Source of the DNA: Canna indica
Lineage: Eukaryota > Streptophyta > Magnoliopsida > Zingiberales > Cannaceae
Direction: 5' to 3'
Assembly: GCA_034359265.1 (NCBI GenBank)
Contig: CP136892.1
Location: forward strand, 81,274,001 to 81,338,000
DNA length: 64,000 bases
Part shown: positions 24,282 through 41,714 of the stretch, piece after piece
Position numbering within the stretch: position 1 is the first letter of the stretch
Layout: each line of letters starts with the position of its first letter
The notes under the pieces: generated by a model
What the model was told of the DNA's origin: nothing
Database searches by the model: none
The model's input: only the letters and a program-made list of their open reading frames with translations
Made by a program: the position numbers and the translations under genes

Positions 24282-25630
24282 TCAATTTCTTGCTCTCCAT
24301 TCATCCCGCATTTGTTGTGCTAAGTTGTCTCTTGATTGAGTCCATTCATTACTAGGCTCAACGGTGCTGATTATGTTGATAGGTTCTTCTCCTATTGGTA
24401 GTTCATCATCTATGATGGTAGCAAACTCCAACGGATCAATTTCCATGTTCATCCGAATAAAGTTATGAAGTAAACCACAAGCAAGAATAATACGACATTG
24501 GGTTTTTATCGGATAAAAGGATGGTGATCGAAGAATAGCCCATCTTTTCTTTAAAAGACCAAAACATCTCTCGATTACATTTCTTGCTCGTGCATGTTTG
24601 TAGTTAAACAGTTCCTCACGATTTTGGGCTGTTCTTCGACTATTGCCCCACTCTTGAATATGATATCGTCTACCGCGATATGGTGCAAGAAATCCATCCC
24701 CATTTGTGTATCCACCATCCACAAGATAGTAGTTACCTATCGACAAAATTATTATACGAATTTTAGTTCTTATTATGGTAAGTCAATTATTATGATAAAG
24801 TTTATGTATGACATACCAACTGGGACGTTCAATCCATTGGGTCTCGTAACTGCATCACGCAGCACTCTAGAATCAGAAGCTGACCCCTCCCAGCCTGATA
24901 ACACATATATGAAATTCATTTCTGGTGTACATACTCCTAACACATTTGTTGCAAGACCTCCTTTCCTTGTCCTGTATCTAGGTCTGTCTGTAGCAGGTGG
25001 TGTAACAGCTATATATGTACCATCTAATGCTCCTAAACACCCCTACACAAAATTTAAACCGAATATTAATTGACGTTCTAAATACAATAACAACTATGAT
25101 ATCAATGGTATATAGCTTACCTTGAACCACTTCCATCTCTCATCGGTGCAATCTTGTGGCACAGGTTCTGGCTTTGCTAATAAAACATCATGCAATCTAA
25201 CAACATCATGTAACACATGATGGCAATATCTACTAATGGTTTCTCCCGATCTTTTGAACCTAACTCGGATTGTTCTATTTTTTATGTGATGGGCTAGAAT
25301 GTTTACAAAAATAGCAACTTGCTCCTCCACGGTCACCCTCCCATCACCCGTTAACCCACCCCGAACAATCAATAGCTCACAAAGTCTTGCAAAAGCATTT
25401 TTAGACATTCTCAACTCCCAAATACAATTATTATCGCTTTCCCTAATAATGGAATCCAAAATATCCATGCGAGTCATATTTCTAACAAGAGTTCTATCAT
25501 CTACCCCTCTCCTCTCATACTCATCACGCATTATAAATTTTACAAAAAAATATCCAACTGCAGACATAGCAAGCAAATGGATATACATTCTTCGTGTAGC
25601 AGCGTATAACATGAATGCCAACTCATCCAT
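24282..25630 (-). CDS. PIF/Harbinger transposase (DDE_Tnp_4 / HARBI1-like nuclease)
   Basis: Three exons join in frame to about 396 residues: 25630-25121, 25042-24817 and 24736-24282. All have GT-AG junctions with consistent phases (0 and 1). The N-terminal third (exon 1, with [15 protein letters not shown] and [16 protein letters not shown]) is the helix-turn-helix region. The catalytic part shows the family motifs LGALDGTYI (D about residue 177), [13 protein letters not shown] (D about 227), LVDGGY and [19 protein letters not shown] (E about 301). It cuts and pastes DNA at TAA/TTA sites together with the Myb-like partner. No internal stop or frameshift was seen, and the length is normal for the family, so it may still be functional. 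Confidence 0.9.
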
Positions 25631-27036
25631 TATTCACTAAAAATATTAAACAAAAAATCAGAACAAATAAATATAGTACCACAAACAAAGTCAACATTGA
25701 CTAGACTTCAACATATTGAATATTATTTTTCATTGACTAAAAGGGAGTTCACTGAACAAAACAAAATGTTTCTTCTACTAAAAAGAATCCTACAAAATCA
25801 TAGCAGTATTTGTATGAATTCCATTCCCAAAAGAATATAGATTGCTAAAGAATTACAAACCAACAATAACTTTGAAAATCAACTCGGATTGAAAGAATTA
25901 GCTTGGAATCAAAACTTTGCATTATGTAAGTCTCTAGCTAAGAATGCAAAATGCCATGAAACATCAAAATAAGGTTTAGGGAGATGCGAGAGAGGAAACA
26001 TAACTGAGGATTAATAGTAAAAAAAGATAATCCGGCAAAACAAACAAGATTTTCCTCTCTCGCATCTCTTTTGGAAGTGCAAAGAATTCTCTTCATTTAG
26101 ATGCATTTAGCATTTCTACCATAAGTACCAAAAAGGATAGTGGGACATAATATAAAGACCACGAAATCCCCGCAAGAGCCTTTTAAGGCTTCCATTATAT
26201 TCAAAACAAGATCTTCATAATAAAATATCACTAATGGGGTTGTACTTCCTTTTCCTAAAAATGAAGTTTTAAAAGCAAAATATTGGGAAAAATTTCTACA
26301 ACAAAGATCGAAAAATGAATTTGCAACGTTGAGAAACTTTAACACCGTATAACATAAATCTCATCCCATTTAAAATATTGATCATGTATAACACTGTATT
26401 ACTCATTTAAACTAATGGAAGGATGCGAGAGAGAAAAATAAGGTTTAGGGAGATGCGAGAGAGGAAAATCTTTGAAACAGGAAAATACATATCTTTGAAA
26501 CATAACTGGAGATGCGAGAGAGGCATACCTGAGGAAAGAGAGAGGCGATAGGCGAGTGCAAAGGGCGTCGGGCGTCGGGCGTCGGACGAGAGAGCAGCCG
26601 GTGTCGGCCGAGAGCAGAGAGCAGAGTCGGGCGATATCGAGCAGTCGGTGTCGAGGCGAGAGCAGCGTCGGGTGAGAGAGAGTAGCTGGTGTGGAGCGAG
26701 AGGTGAGAGCAGCGTCGGGCGAGAGAGTCGCGAGAGCAGAGAGAGTCGCGAGAGCGAGAGAGTCGCGGCGTCGGGCGAGAGAGTCCAAAACGCAGACGTC
26801 GGCTAGGGTTGGAGAGAGACCCCGTGACTAGTGAGGGCAACGAGGTCTTTTTCCCTCGTTGTCCTCCGCCCAGATTTGGTGTACCGAGAATTTTCTCGGT
26901 ACACCAATTTGGCTCAAAATCCTGTCCCGAACATGAATTAAAATCCAGTCCCTCCCACTTTTTGCAAAATAAACGGGGGACAAGAGCCAAAATCCAGTCC
27001 AGTCCCTCGTTTTTTAACGAAACAAACGGGCCCTAA

Positions 27037-27864
27037 GTATAATATAATTATATATATACTTTCAGTCCTCGTAATTTACACGTATTTTAATTTTAGTTTT
27101 CAAAATTTAATTTCAATTTTAATCTTCATATTATATTTTCTTTAGGAGTTGATGATCTATCGTCAATTGAGGCACAAACGACGTTATATGAAACTGGCGA
27201 CGATTGCTAATTGGATATTATTGACGTGGACAAGTTAAATGTCGATCCTTCGGAAAAATTATATTTTTAGTCTCCATAATTTATTCGAATTTTGATTTTA
27301 GTCTTCATAATTTATAAAATTTTAATTTTAATTCACATATTATATATATTTTTTAAGGAGTTGACACGTTAGTCAGAGTTACAATTGCATATGCTAAAGT
27401 GTGATGTGTGTATATATGTATTATAGTATCTGAATAGAATTAGAGTTACTTTATTATACATGTGTTGTTTTTATGAACATATAGCAATTGGTTAGTTCAT
27501 TGTATGCGATTATTGGTATTGCATATTTGTAAATTACATGTCATTGACTGATTCAGCGTTAGTGTAACACGGTGCTGGTAGAGTTTAGTGTGGACATAAT
27601 ATATGAGTTAACTTAAGTAATAATATTTTTGCGGCCCTTAGCCTTTGTGCTATTGGTCGTCGAGAATATTTTACAACCTATTGAACCTCATGGAGTTTTT
27701 GAGCAAGTATGAGTAATATGTGGATATGGTATGGCATGTGAGCACATGCGTAGTATCTATTAGCTATCATTGAACAGTACTTTTTTGTTTGAGCACACAA
27801 GGAGTCACGGTGCAAGAAAAAATCAAATAGGTATTGTCCACTTTGCTCTTTATTAATAAAAAAA
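27037..27864. other. AT-rich gene-free stretch
   Basis: No coding potential recognised. The first 300 bases contain loosely repeated TTTTAATTTTAGTYTTC motifs, typical of old plant repeats. Confidence 0.4.
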
Positions 27865-28252
27865 AAGGTAAATTAACGAATATATCATGATTTTTATCAA
27901 AATTTTTAAATCTATCATGATTTTTCATTTATTTTAAATATAGGCATCAACTCCTAATTCGTTTCAATTATATCATACCGTCAGAATTAGGTTAACTGTT
28001 CCGTTAAAAAGCTAACGTGACATCGATGACGTATCATCAGTTCAGCTACTCTTTATTTTTTTATATTAAATAAATAGCTAATGACACATCATCGATGCCG
28101 TCAGTTTTTTAACGGGACAGTTAACCCAATTCTGCCGGTGTGATATAATTGAAATGAATCAGGAGTTGATGCCTGCATTTGAAACAAATGAAAAGTCATG
28201 ATAAATTTGAGAATTTCGATAAAAGTCATGATATATTCATTAATTTACCCTT
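27865..28252. mobile_element. foldback MITE
   Basis: The sequence begins AAGGTAAATTAACGAATATATC and ends with its near complement. Arms of about 175 bp (27865-28040 and 28077-28252) pair almost throughout, leaving a loop of about 36 bp. It encodes no protein. A-rich sequence lies on both sides, so a target-site duplication cannot be defined with certainty. Confidence 0.8.
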
Positions 28253-30411
28253 AAAAAAAGTGTTAAAGAGTTAACAAATTAGAGTTTATATAACATGATG
28301 TGTTTTTTAAAACAAATGAAATGAGTCATAGCATCTAAGATGGTTTATATTTTGTTATGAGTTAACGTCTAAAATGGTAGTTTGGTGTGGGTGGTGCTTA
28401 TTTGCATGAGTAGATCCGAACCGATTGGAACCTACCCAATCGGGTAGGTTCCGAATAGATTTCAAAAAAATTCGTGTAGGGACCAGATAACAAATCAAAG
28501 AATCGATTAAATCTGGTTCCACCATCTGAGTACCCGGAACTAGAATCGAAATCAATATCCAGAACCGATATTGAAACTGTTCTGGAACATGTTGGAATCT
28601 ATTAATTCTGGAATCTATTGGAACATGAACTTGAACTTGTTGGAATCTGTTCTAGAACCTATTAGAATCTATTTTGGAATTTGTTCTAGAACCCAACATG
28701 AGATTCGAAATCGGAATCGAAACCTGTGGTTCCGAATAGGATCCGGTTCCAAAATCTAGAAAACGATCTTATACAAAATAGAATCTTAATATCATAAAAA
28801 ATACAGAGTACTCGAACTCGCATGATTTGAAATAACCTAACAAGTAGCTTCAACCACTAAAATATAATAATCATTCAATGCCAAATGGTTATATTTTTCT
28901 TTCTTTTTTAATTAAAACTTCTCTTTTCCTGATTCCAATCTTATTTCTTCAACCTCAAACTAAATTGATTTGGCAAGGTGATGAAATTTAGGACTAGAAA
29001 TTTTTTTTAAAAAAACATAAGAACTATTTCAACACATGACAAAATCCACAAAACATAATCAGTTTGCAATTAGAAATACATCGTTATCGTAATACATGAA
29101 AATTAAAAGGAATTCACAATTTTTCATAACCAATCAACCACACCACCCTCTAATTCACTTATGAATGAAACTAAAAAAACATAAATTTTCTTTTTTCAAA
29201 TTTATTAAAACTATAAATATATTTGAGAATTTTTTTTTAAAAATAATATAACTAATTCACCCAACAAATTGATTTTTGAGAGGTCAATTTTTTTTTTCAT
29301 TTATAGTTCAACCTCGAACTAGTTCAATCTCAAACTAATTATTTTTTTCATTTTGATTCAATCTCAAATTAATTTTAGTTTTTTTTTTTTCATATTTGGT
29401 TCACTCTAAAATCAGCAGATATAAGACATTTCAAACGCACCAACGCATAACATATACACTTCATGCGAAAATTGAATACAAGTTCAAACTAAGTTGAATC
29501 AATTTGAGATTAAATCGAAAATAAAAATATAAAATCAGGTTGAGATTGAACTAAGACGAAAAAATTAACTTATTTAAAATTAATTCGAAAATGAAAAAAA
29601 TAAAATCGACTTCTCAATGAACATGTTTGTTAGGTGAATCGGTTGGTTTATAAAGTTTGAAAAGTAACTGGGACTGGACTAACACTTTGACCCAGCTGAA
29701 TTAAATCCAGAAGCACACATACTCATAAATCAAACTTAAGTCAAGCTAAATACTATTTAGCTCAAAAACTCTACCTGGTCATACAGGGAGACTTACGTCC
29801 TCATTAATTACGAGATGTTTGTCAATTATGAATTCGATATCTCTGAAATTAGTCTCGACCTATTCTGAGCACATCATAATAAAATTTTAGAAGGTATTAT
29901 CGCTAGAATCTTTCATTTTGCATTATACATAGAGACATCACACATTGGGTACATCTAAATTTCATTATATTTTTCTATCTAAAATCTTTTATTACTTGAA
30001 TGACAAAGTATCTTTTGGAGATTTCCACTGGAGTTGCACCTCACTGCATCGTCGCTGCCTCATGCTAGAACAAGACTTTTGTAAAAAAAAATCTTATGCT
30101 TTTCCAAAATTTACCAAAACAATTTAGTGACCCTAACCCCACTCAACTTTACTTTTGATTTTAGGAAATAAGACACTTATCTGCTCTTCTTCAATTTCTG
30201 TGCCCCAAATATATTATAATAATAATATTATATAATTCGGTTCATTGACTTGGGCTGTTAAAATATTTCACGTCGACTGTCTCCTCCTCAGCTTTCCACA
30301 TTATTTCTTTCTTCTCATCTTCTTCCCCTCTCCCTCTCTCTCACACGGAAACTTCCCCTCACACGACGGCCTTAACCCCTCTTCTCCACCCCAACACCGC
30401 CACCTCCGCCC
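28253..30411. other. AT-rich intergenic stretch with a GGAACC-rich repeat
   Basis: About 28411-28760 is dense in GGAATC, GGAACC and TTCCGAAT motifs and starts and ends with similar inverted segments (TAGATCC / complement of TAGATTTTGGAACC). It contains a perfect hairpin at 28429-28454, suggesting a decayed DNA transposon. From 28760 to about 30200 no gene was seen. The last 150 bases before 30412 are the probable promoter and leader of the VQ gene; a TTGACT W-box core is present near 30245. Confidence 0.4.
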
Positions 30412-31113
30412 ATGGATCCCTCCGACCCCCGCCCGTCCCCGCGGCGGGAGCTGCAAGGCCCGCGCCCTGCTCCTCTCAGGGTCAGCAGAGACTCCCACAA
30501 GATCAAGAAGCCTCCGGTCGCCCCTCCCCACCACCACTACCATCACCCAGCTGCGGAGCTGCCGCCTCGGCCTCCTCTCCCTCAGCAGCCAACGCAGAGC
30601 CACCACCGAGATCCGGTCATCATCTACTCCGTCTCCCCCAAGATCATCCACGCCAAGCCGAGCGAGTTCATGACGCTGGTCCAGAGGCTCACCGGCCCGG
30701 ACTCCGCCTCCGCCGACGCCCCGCTGCCCTCGCCCGGCGGCGCGCTCTCCCCCGCCGCCCGCATCGCGTCCTTCGAGGCGTCCCCGCGTGCGTCGGCGCG
30801 GGCGGCGAGCGTCGCCGTGGATGGCCAGCTGGGGATCGTGGGCGGCGAGCCGGCGCTGGACCGGCCGGCTCCGTTCCCGGGGATCTTGTCGCCGGTGCCC
30901 GCGTCGCTCCCGCCTATTTCTCCGAGTCTCTTCTCGCCGTCGTTCGACCTCAGCTTCCTGTTTGAATTGAGTCCAGTTTTCTCCAACAAGAACACAAACA
31001 ACAGCAGCAGCAGCACCTTCTTGGGGAGTCCCAGTAACAATTTGCTATCGACTCCAATCGTTCCTTCCCCAGGAGCTTTTTATGATCTCTTCAGCCAATT
31101 CCCAGATTTATAG
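30412..31113 (+). CDS. MKS1: VQ-motif protein, MKS1-type
   Basis: This single-exon gene encodes 233 residues. Near the N-terminus it has GPRPAPLRVSRDSHKIKKPP (16-35), a block typical of MKS1-type VQ proteins. VIIYSVSPKIIHAKPSEFM leads into the VQ motif FMTLVQRLTG (86-95). The C-terminal half is proline- and serine-rich with many SP pairs (PSPG, LSPV, ISPSLFSPSF, LSPVF), possible MAP-kinase sites. In Arabidopsis MKS1 is a nuclear substrate of MPK4 that binds WRKY25/33 through the VQ region and affects defence gene expression; the same role here is inferred by family. The CDS is strongly GC-rich in its first two thirds. The end of the CDS is repeated twice downstream. The first ATG after the CT-rich leader was taken as start. 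Confidence 0.85.
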   Translation: MDPSDPRPSPRRELQGPRPAPLRVSRDSHKIKKPPVAPPHHHYHHPAAELPPRPPLPQQPTQSHHRDPVIIYSVSPKIIHAKPSEFMTLVQRLTGPDSASADAPLPSPGGALSPAARIASFEASPRASARAASVAVDGQLGIVGGEPALDRPAPFPGILSPVPASLPPISPSLFSPSFDLSFLFELSPVFSNKNTNNSSSSTFLGSPSNNLLSTPIVPSPGAFYDLFSQFPDL

Positions 31114-31490
31114 GTGAAAAAAAGACAAGCTTTTCTTCTTTGTTTTGCTGAATTCATTAGCAGAAGAGAGGAAAGAAACTGAAGAAGAAGAACAACAACA
31201 ACAAGATGGAGTTTTTATGATCTCTTCAGCCAATTCCCAGATTTATAGGTGAAAAAAGACAAGCTTTTGTTCTTTGTTTTGCTGAATTCATTAGCAGAAG
31301 AGAGGAAATTAAAGAAACTGAAGAAGAAGATGAAGAAGAACTAGATGATGGAGCTTTTTATGATCTCTTCAGCCAATTCCCAGATTTATAGGTGAAAAAA
31401 GACAAGCTTTTCTTCTTTGCTTTGCTGAATTCATTAGCAGAAGATCGAGAGGAAAGAAACTGAAGAAGAAGAACAACAACAAGAAGAAGA
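31072..31490 (+). repeat. tandem triplication of the VQ gene's 3' end
   Basis: Copies begin at about 31072, 31208 and 31350 (spacing 136 and 142 bp). Each contains the last coding segment (FYDLFSQFPDL and stop in copy 1), a segment with GACAAGCTTTT and GCTGAATTCATTAGCAG, and a GAAGAA-rich tail. Copy 1 is the real CDS end. Copy 3 keeps the same reading possibility; copy 2 has one T fewer. Confidence 0.92.
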
Positions 31491-32796
31491 AGATGGAAAA
31501 GGAATGGCCAACAATGGAGGTTGGGATGGTGGACGGACTTCTACTCAGGTGGGGCATGTTTGACAGCTACAGCTCTACTTCCAAACCCAGCTGACTTTTA
31601 AGCTTTGTGCTTGACTTTTCTTAATTACACAGGTAGGTAATTTAACTCAACCTGCATTTGATTTCTTTGGATACTACTACGAGTGATATTTCTTGGACCA
31701 TAGAAAATTCTAAGTCCAACTCATCTTCAGTGCCAATTTGTTCATTCTTTTTCTCTTGACAAGATTTACTTGACATTGAAAAATTAATCTCTCTCTCTCT
31801 ATATATATATAGATGAGTGATTTGTTTGTGGTTTTCTACTTTTCTTTATGAGCTTGATTGCTGAATAGTAATTAGTTATCTCGTTTTGCAAGACAAAATG
31901 ACTTCAAACTTTTGCTTGTTCTTATACAAAGTTTTATTAATGGATGTAGATATCACGAGGTTGAATGTTTCTTAAAGCACAAGGTTTTTTGACCAAGCAG
32001 AAGGAAATTGATCAAGTTGCAGAATGGAAATAAATCTCTCCCCTCTCCAAATTCCCCCCAAAATGGAAGTGCTCATCTGTCTTCATGCAAATCTGACTTT
32101 TTATCGTTTGGACCTTTTGATGTTATATATAGTCAAACATCACAAGTATTAAAATGAAGTTCAAAGTGTTACATTGAATCGACAAAATAGTTCTTTTCCA
32201 TCTAAATATTGAATGGCTTTTGAACACAATGTGAACACTGAACAGGATAAGTAACACAAAATGCTTCCAAAAATGCCGTAATGCTTCTGCAAATAATAGT
32301 AGTCGCTGATTGCCTTGCTACCAGGCAAGGAATCTTTTCCACACAGAAAGTGTCAATTGATTAATTGTAAATGTGCACAAAATGGATGCAAGAATAATTA
32401 AGCAGAAAACAACAACAATTTGACAGCAACAATTTGACAGCAACAACATAAGAAGCCAATGAATATCAAATTATTTGATAGTCATAGCTACTGCAATAAA
32501 AAGAGGCATATACGGAAATATAAAGAAAAAGAGAAGAAAATTAAAGACATAAACACACGTAATTCAACTATGAAATCAAATGATAAGCACTTTTTAAGGA
32601 AACTTGATTATGTCAAAGCCTCACAAAATTGTAGGACTGACCACATGGGAGAAAAAGGTAAAAATTAAAAAGAACAGCTGTTCAAACAAGAATGCCAAGT
32701 CCAGTAAAACAGGATGCATTTATGAAGAATAAAGTCAATGAGCATCACACAACTAAAAAAACATGCAATTAACTTCGCACAAAAAGTCAAGAGACT
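31491..32796. other. intergenic stretch
   Basis: No gene recognised. There is a CT/TA simple repeat near 31790-31812. The plus-strand open frame at 32459-32668 has no recognisable domain and lysine-rich, AT-driven composition, so it was not called. Confidence 0.4.
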
Positions 32797-34000
32797 TCAT
32801 CAATGCAAACAAAATAGAGTGAGCCGTACCAGTCATAGATTGCAGCAACAGTTAACAGAAGAGGATAAATAATATCCAAGCACATTAATAGGATTCTCAC
32901 CTAATACATCAACACAAATAAGAGCATAATAGGATTTGCACCACAGAAATCACGAGGCATTTAGGAAAAACCAAGATTTACAAATCCTAACTTTTAAAAC
33001 CCAATCTCAATGTGATTTTAACTCTCTAGTATCATCAATGCAAACAAAATGTAGTGAGCCATATCGGTTATAGATTGCAGCAACAGTTAATAGGACTCTC
33101 ACCTAATACACCAACACAAATAAGAGCATAATAGTATTTGCACCACAGAAATCACTAGGCATTTAGGAAAAATTAAGGTCTCGTCTGATTGACACGTGAA
33201 GTAATTTTCTGCAGAAAGTTACAATTCACATGAATTAACTTTCTATATGTATTTTTCGGAAAGTATTTAATAAGTGTTTGGTTGATAAAAAAATTAATTC
33301 ATAAAAAGTGCAATTTTTCTTCTAGAATATGTTTAGTTGACATGAGTAATTCATAGGAAGTACATATCAAATGACCAATATATTTTTTTAAAAATTTCTT
33401 TATAAAATAATATTTTAATTTATATGCATTAGTATATATATGAAAAAAATAAATTTATTTATAAATTAATATTTTAATATATATATATATAAAATATAAT
33501 ATAATTTTTGCATATATAATTAATATAATATATACTTTATTATATATGGAAAATTAATTTTTATTTATAGTTAATATGAAAAAATTACATATTTTTATTA
33601 AAAATAAAATAAAATAAAATAAATATGTAAAAAATTCATTGATTATCAAATTTATAATGTTGAGAATATAAATTATAAATTTTGTACTAAATGCGAGGGT
33701 AAAACTAACTTTTTTCTTCAAATACAATATAGGAAGTGCAATTTACCTAGGGGGCCTAGGTAAATTACTTCTTGCATTTTGCAAAAAATTGCACTTACTC
33801 AAGAAGTTGTGCTTCCTGCAAAACGCAGGAAGTGCGTCAACCAAATATGAGAATTTTTTTCTACTTTCTGAGAAATACAATTTCCTGTAGAAAGTAGTGT
33901 CAACCAAACGAAGCTCAAGATTCACAAATACTAACTTCTAAAATCCAATCTAAATATGATTTTAACTCTCTAATATCAATGTAGAATCCACAAAATTTCA
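32797..34000. repeat. tandem duplication of about 240 bp, second copy split by a MITE
   Basis: Copy 1 occupies about 32797-33035 and copy 2 about 33036-33177 plus 33917-34000. Shared segments include GATTGCAGCAACAGTTAA, AATAAGAGCATAATAG and GCATTTAGGAAAAA. The first copy shows the uninterrupted sequence at the point where copy 2 holds the MITE. Confidence 0.8.
33178..33916. mobile_element. MITE, family copy 1
   Basis: The ends are GTCTCGTCTGATTGACAC and the complement of GCTTCGTTTGGTTGACAC. AAG lies on both sides as a likely 3-bp duplication. The middle is very AT-rich. A palindromic block (about 33737-33772) around CCTAGG reads AATTTACCTAGG and its complement. The related element at 61919-62563 has the same ends and the same palindrome. 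Confidence 0.75.
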
Positions 34001-34550
34001 CTGAAAATATCAATGTCATGTTCTAAGTGGACAAAAGGTAAATCAATTCAGTTGCGGAACTTCATGTCAATTTTCGTATATTATATTTTGTTTCGGATAG
34101 AGAACATCAAAGTCAGTCAAAAAATCCTAAAATGCTTAAAAATGTCCAAAGTAACTTGTACAGGTAGTAGTGAAAAGAAGAGGACAACAAAAGGCTTCTC
34201 GATCCAAGCCATTTAATTTGCAAGCCTAGCAATGTAACTCACGCTAATTTTGAGCAAAGCTGTTTAATGTTTTGGATATCATACAGATGATAATCATGAG
34301 CATGACTTGTTTGATGACAACGAAGCAAAAGGAACTCACTACAGTAAACAAACATTTGTTAACAATTCTTCTCTTTAAGTTATACGAGTATACACTATGA
34401 TGCCCCCAAAAGTTCAACTTGCAAGTCTGCATATCTAACAAAAGCAGAAAACACTACCTTTCATGTTTCCTACATCACAGTTTTGTGAATCAGGAAATAT
34501 ATCATGATGAATTGTCTCCCAAAAGAAAGAAAAATAAGAGAGAAGAAAAG

Positions 34551-39764
<5,214 letters not shown>

Positions 39765-39837
39765 TTGTGACAGTGGGAAGAAATATCCGGTGAACGAAAC
39801 GGATAGAGAGCATATAAAGAGGGATGGGGTAAATTTC

Positions 39838-41714
39838 AGTTTGGTCCCCTAAGTTTTGCTATTTGTCTTTTGGCTCTCAAAATTTAAAATTTTCGATTTA
39901 ATTCTTAAATTATTTTTAATTCGATTTTAACTCCATTCTCTAAAAGAATTATTCAAATAGCTTAAAACTTTGAATGAAAAATATCAAATGAGTTTCCGCT
40001 TAAATGATTTTTTTTCAAAATTTGAAAAAATAAATTACAAAATAGTAGCGACGTTTTTAGAAAATTTTATTATTGAGAACAATTTAATACATATTTTTTA
40101 GTTTAGGAAGGAAACTAGCTGAAGGAATGAGAGGAAACAAATTTCCTTCTATCCTACTCGTCATGAGTTATTTCTATCCAAACAAGAAAACATTTTAAAT
40201 TCCATTCTTTCTATTTTCCTAATGTCCTAATGAAAATGGAAAATCTCTTTTGTTTTCTCCTCTCTTCTTTGATTCTTTCCACTTCTCTTCACTCAAATAA
40301 AAATAACCGAGTGAAGTCTTTAGCTTGCCAACCAGGTTTATGGTACATGACAAACCATACTTTTATACCGATTGGTTAGAGAAAATTATTTTATGTTTTT
40401 GTTGCGAAGAAAATTAAAATAGTTTTTTGATTTTCTATTTTAATATTTTTGTTTTTAAAAAATACATTTGGTTGATGAAAACAGTATCCGTTTTCGCGAA
40501 ATTGAAAAGTGTAAAAATTTGTTTGGTTATAAAAAACAATGTTGATTTTTAGGAGTATTTTTCAATTGAAAACATATTTGGTTTAAAAAAATAGTGTCAA
40601 TTTCGATTTGGAATAATACGTGTGTTTATAATTTATGAATAAACTTTAAATTGGATTATAAATTATTTTTAATAAGTAATTTATAAATTGACAATATTAT
40701 AATATTTTAAAAATATGTTAATTGAAATTTAGTAATATTTTAAAGTATTTTGAAGTATATTAAAAATATTTCCAATTTTGTAACTATTTATATTATAATA
40801 TTTAAAAATTAATTTTAATATTATTTATTATTTTATATATTGTTTATGATGAATGAATGAAGTGTTAAAATAATATTTTCATTTATTTCTTAAGATGAAT
40901 TAAGTGTAAGATTTCTTAAACATTATAATATATTTAATAAAGTGTTGAAGTGAAAAACAAATTTTTAAGTCATAATTTTTAAATTTTGTGCTAAAGAATT
41001 CTGTTCATTATAACAACCACATCGAATAGACAACACAAAAATCATATTTTCATTCATTGTTTCATGTAATTCAAAGTACAAACATAGTCAAATAAATCCT
41101 CATTCATATTGTAGATAGTCATATTCACTTTAACTCTAAAGTAACATCTTCAGTCATATCCATGTTTGCTTGTATCTTAAAAAAATGAGGTATTATGTGA
41201 TAATGATATAGGGCTATAAGATGAATGTGAAGCATCAAATGATAGTCTCCTTCGATTCATAACCCAACAAAAAAGTGTCCATAAACTTATAAAAGAACAA
41301 GATTCCAAAATACAAAAGAGCAACAAGACTCCAAAATGGATCAACAAATAGCAAAATGAGCAAAAATTCAAAACTGATAAATGCCTAACTTGAATCCAAA
41401 ATTGGTCAACATACAATAGTAGTATGAAATGAAAAATAAATTGATCGGAGTACAGCAGCAGCAGAGGAAAAAAAGTTGAAGTTGCAAGTCAATAACAACA
41501 CAACATGATTCCATATTATAATCAACATATGGCCACATCAAAGGATTTAATAATAACTAGTAACCAATAACCAGCAATAAAGAAAAGAAGTACAGCCCCA
41601 CATATGAAGCATTAAGTACAGTCCCACGTAAGGAGCAGTCTCACATAAAGAGCATGACAGTTCAAAAGTATGTACGACCATCCTAACTATAGATCCTCTC
41701 CAATCATCACGATA
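39838..41714. other. AT-rich intergenic stretch
   Basis: No gene recognised. 39840-40080 has loose repeats of TTTTAATTCGATTTTAA type. About 40470-40620 carries repeated TTTGGTTRATGAAAAC/TTTGGTTATAAAAAAC motifs that resemble motifs near 48740-48870 in inverted orientation and may mark the left end of a large transposon. Confidence 0.4.

Larger units (their letters stand above)
21226..27033 (-). mobile_element. PIF/Harbinger DNA transposon, nearly complete
   Basis: The ends are inverted: GGGCCCGTTTGGTTCG at 21226 and the complement of GGGCCCGTTTGTTTCG ending at 27033. TAA is duplicated outside (21223-21225, 27034-27036), the target preference of PIF/Harbinger. GTTTGGTTCG recurs at least twice within the first 150 bases. 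Both genes of this superfamily are present on the minus strand: a Myb/SANT-like gene (21860-22837) and a DDE transposase (24282-25630). The segment upstream of the transposase (about 26400-26960) is GC-rich and probably acts as promoter and leader. Total length is 5808 bp. Confidence 0.92.

Noticed and set aside
26399..26990. Arginine- and serine-rich open frames of 129 and 181 residues on the minus strand
   Set aside because: They come from repeated GAGAGAG/CGTCGGGCG sequence upstream of the PIF/Harbinger transposase and look like its leader, not a protein.
30301..31040. Minus-strand open frames opposite the VQ gene
   Set aside because: Shadows of the GC-rich VQ coding sequence.
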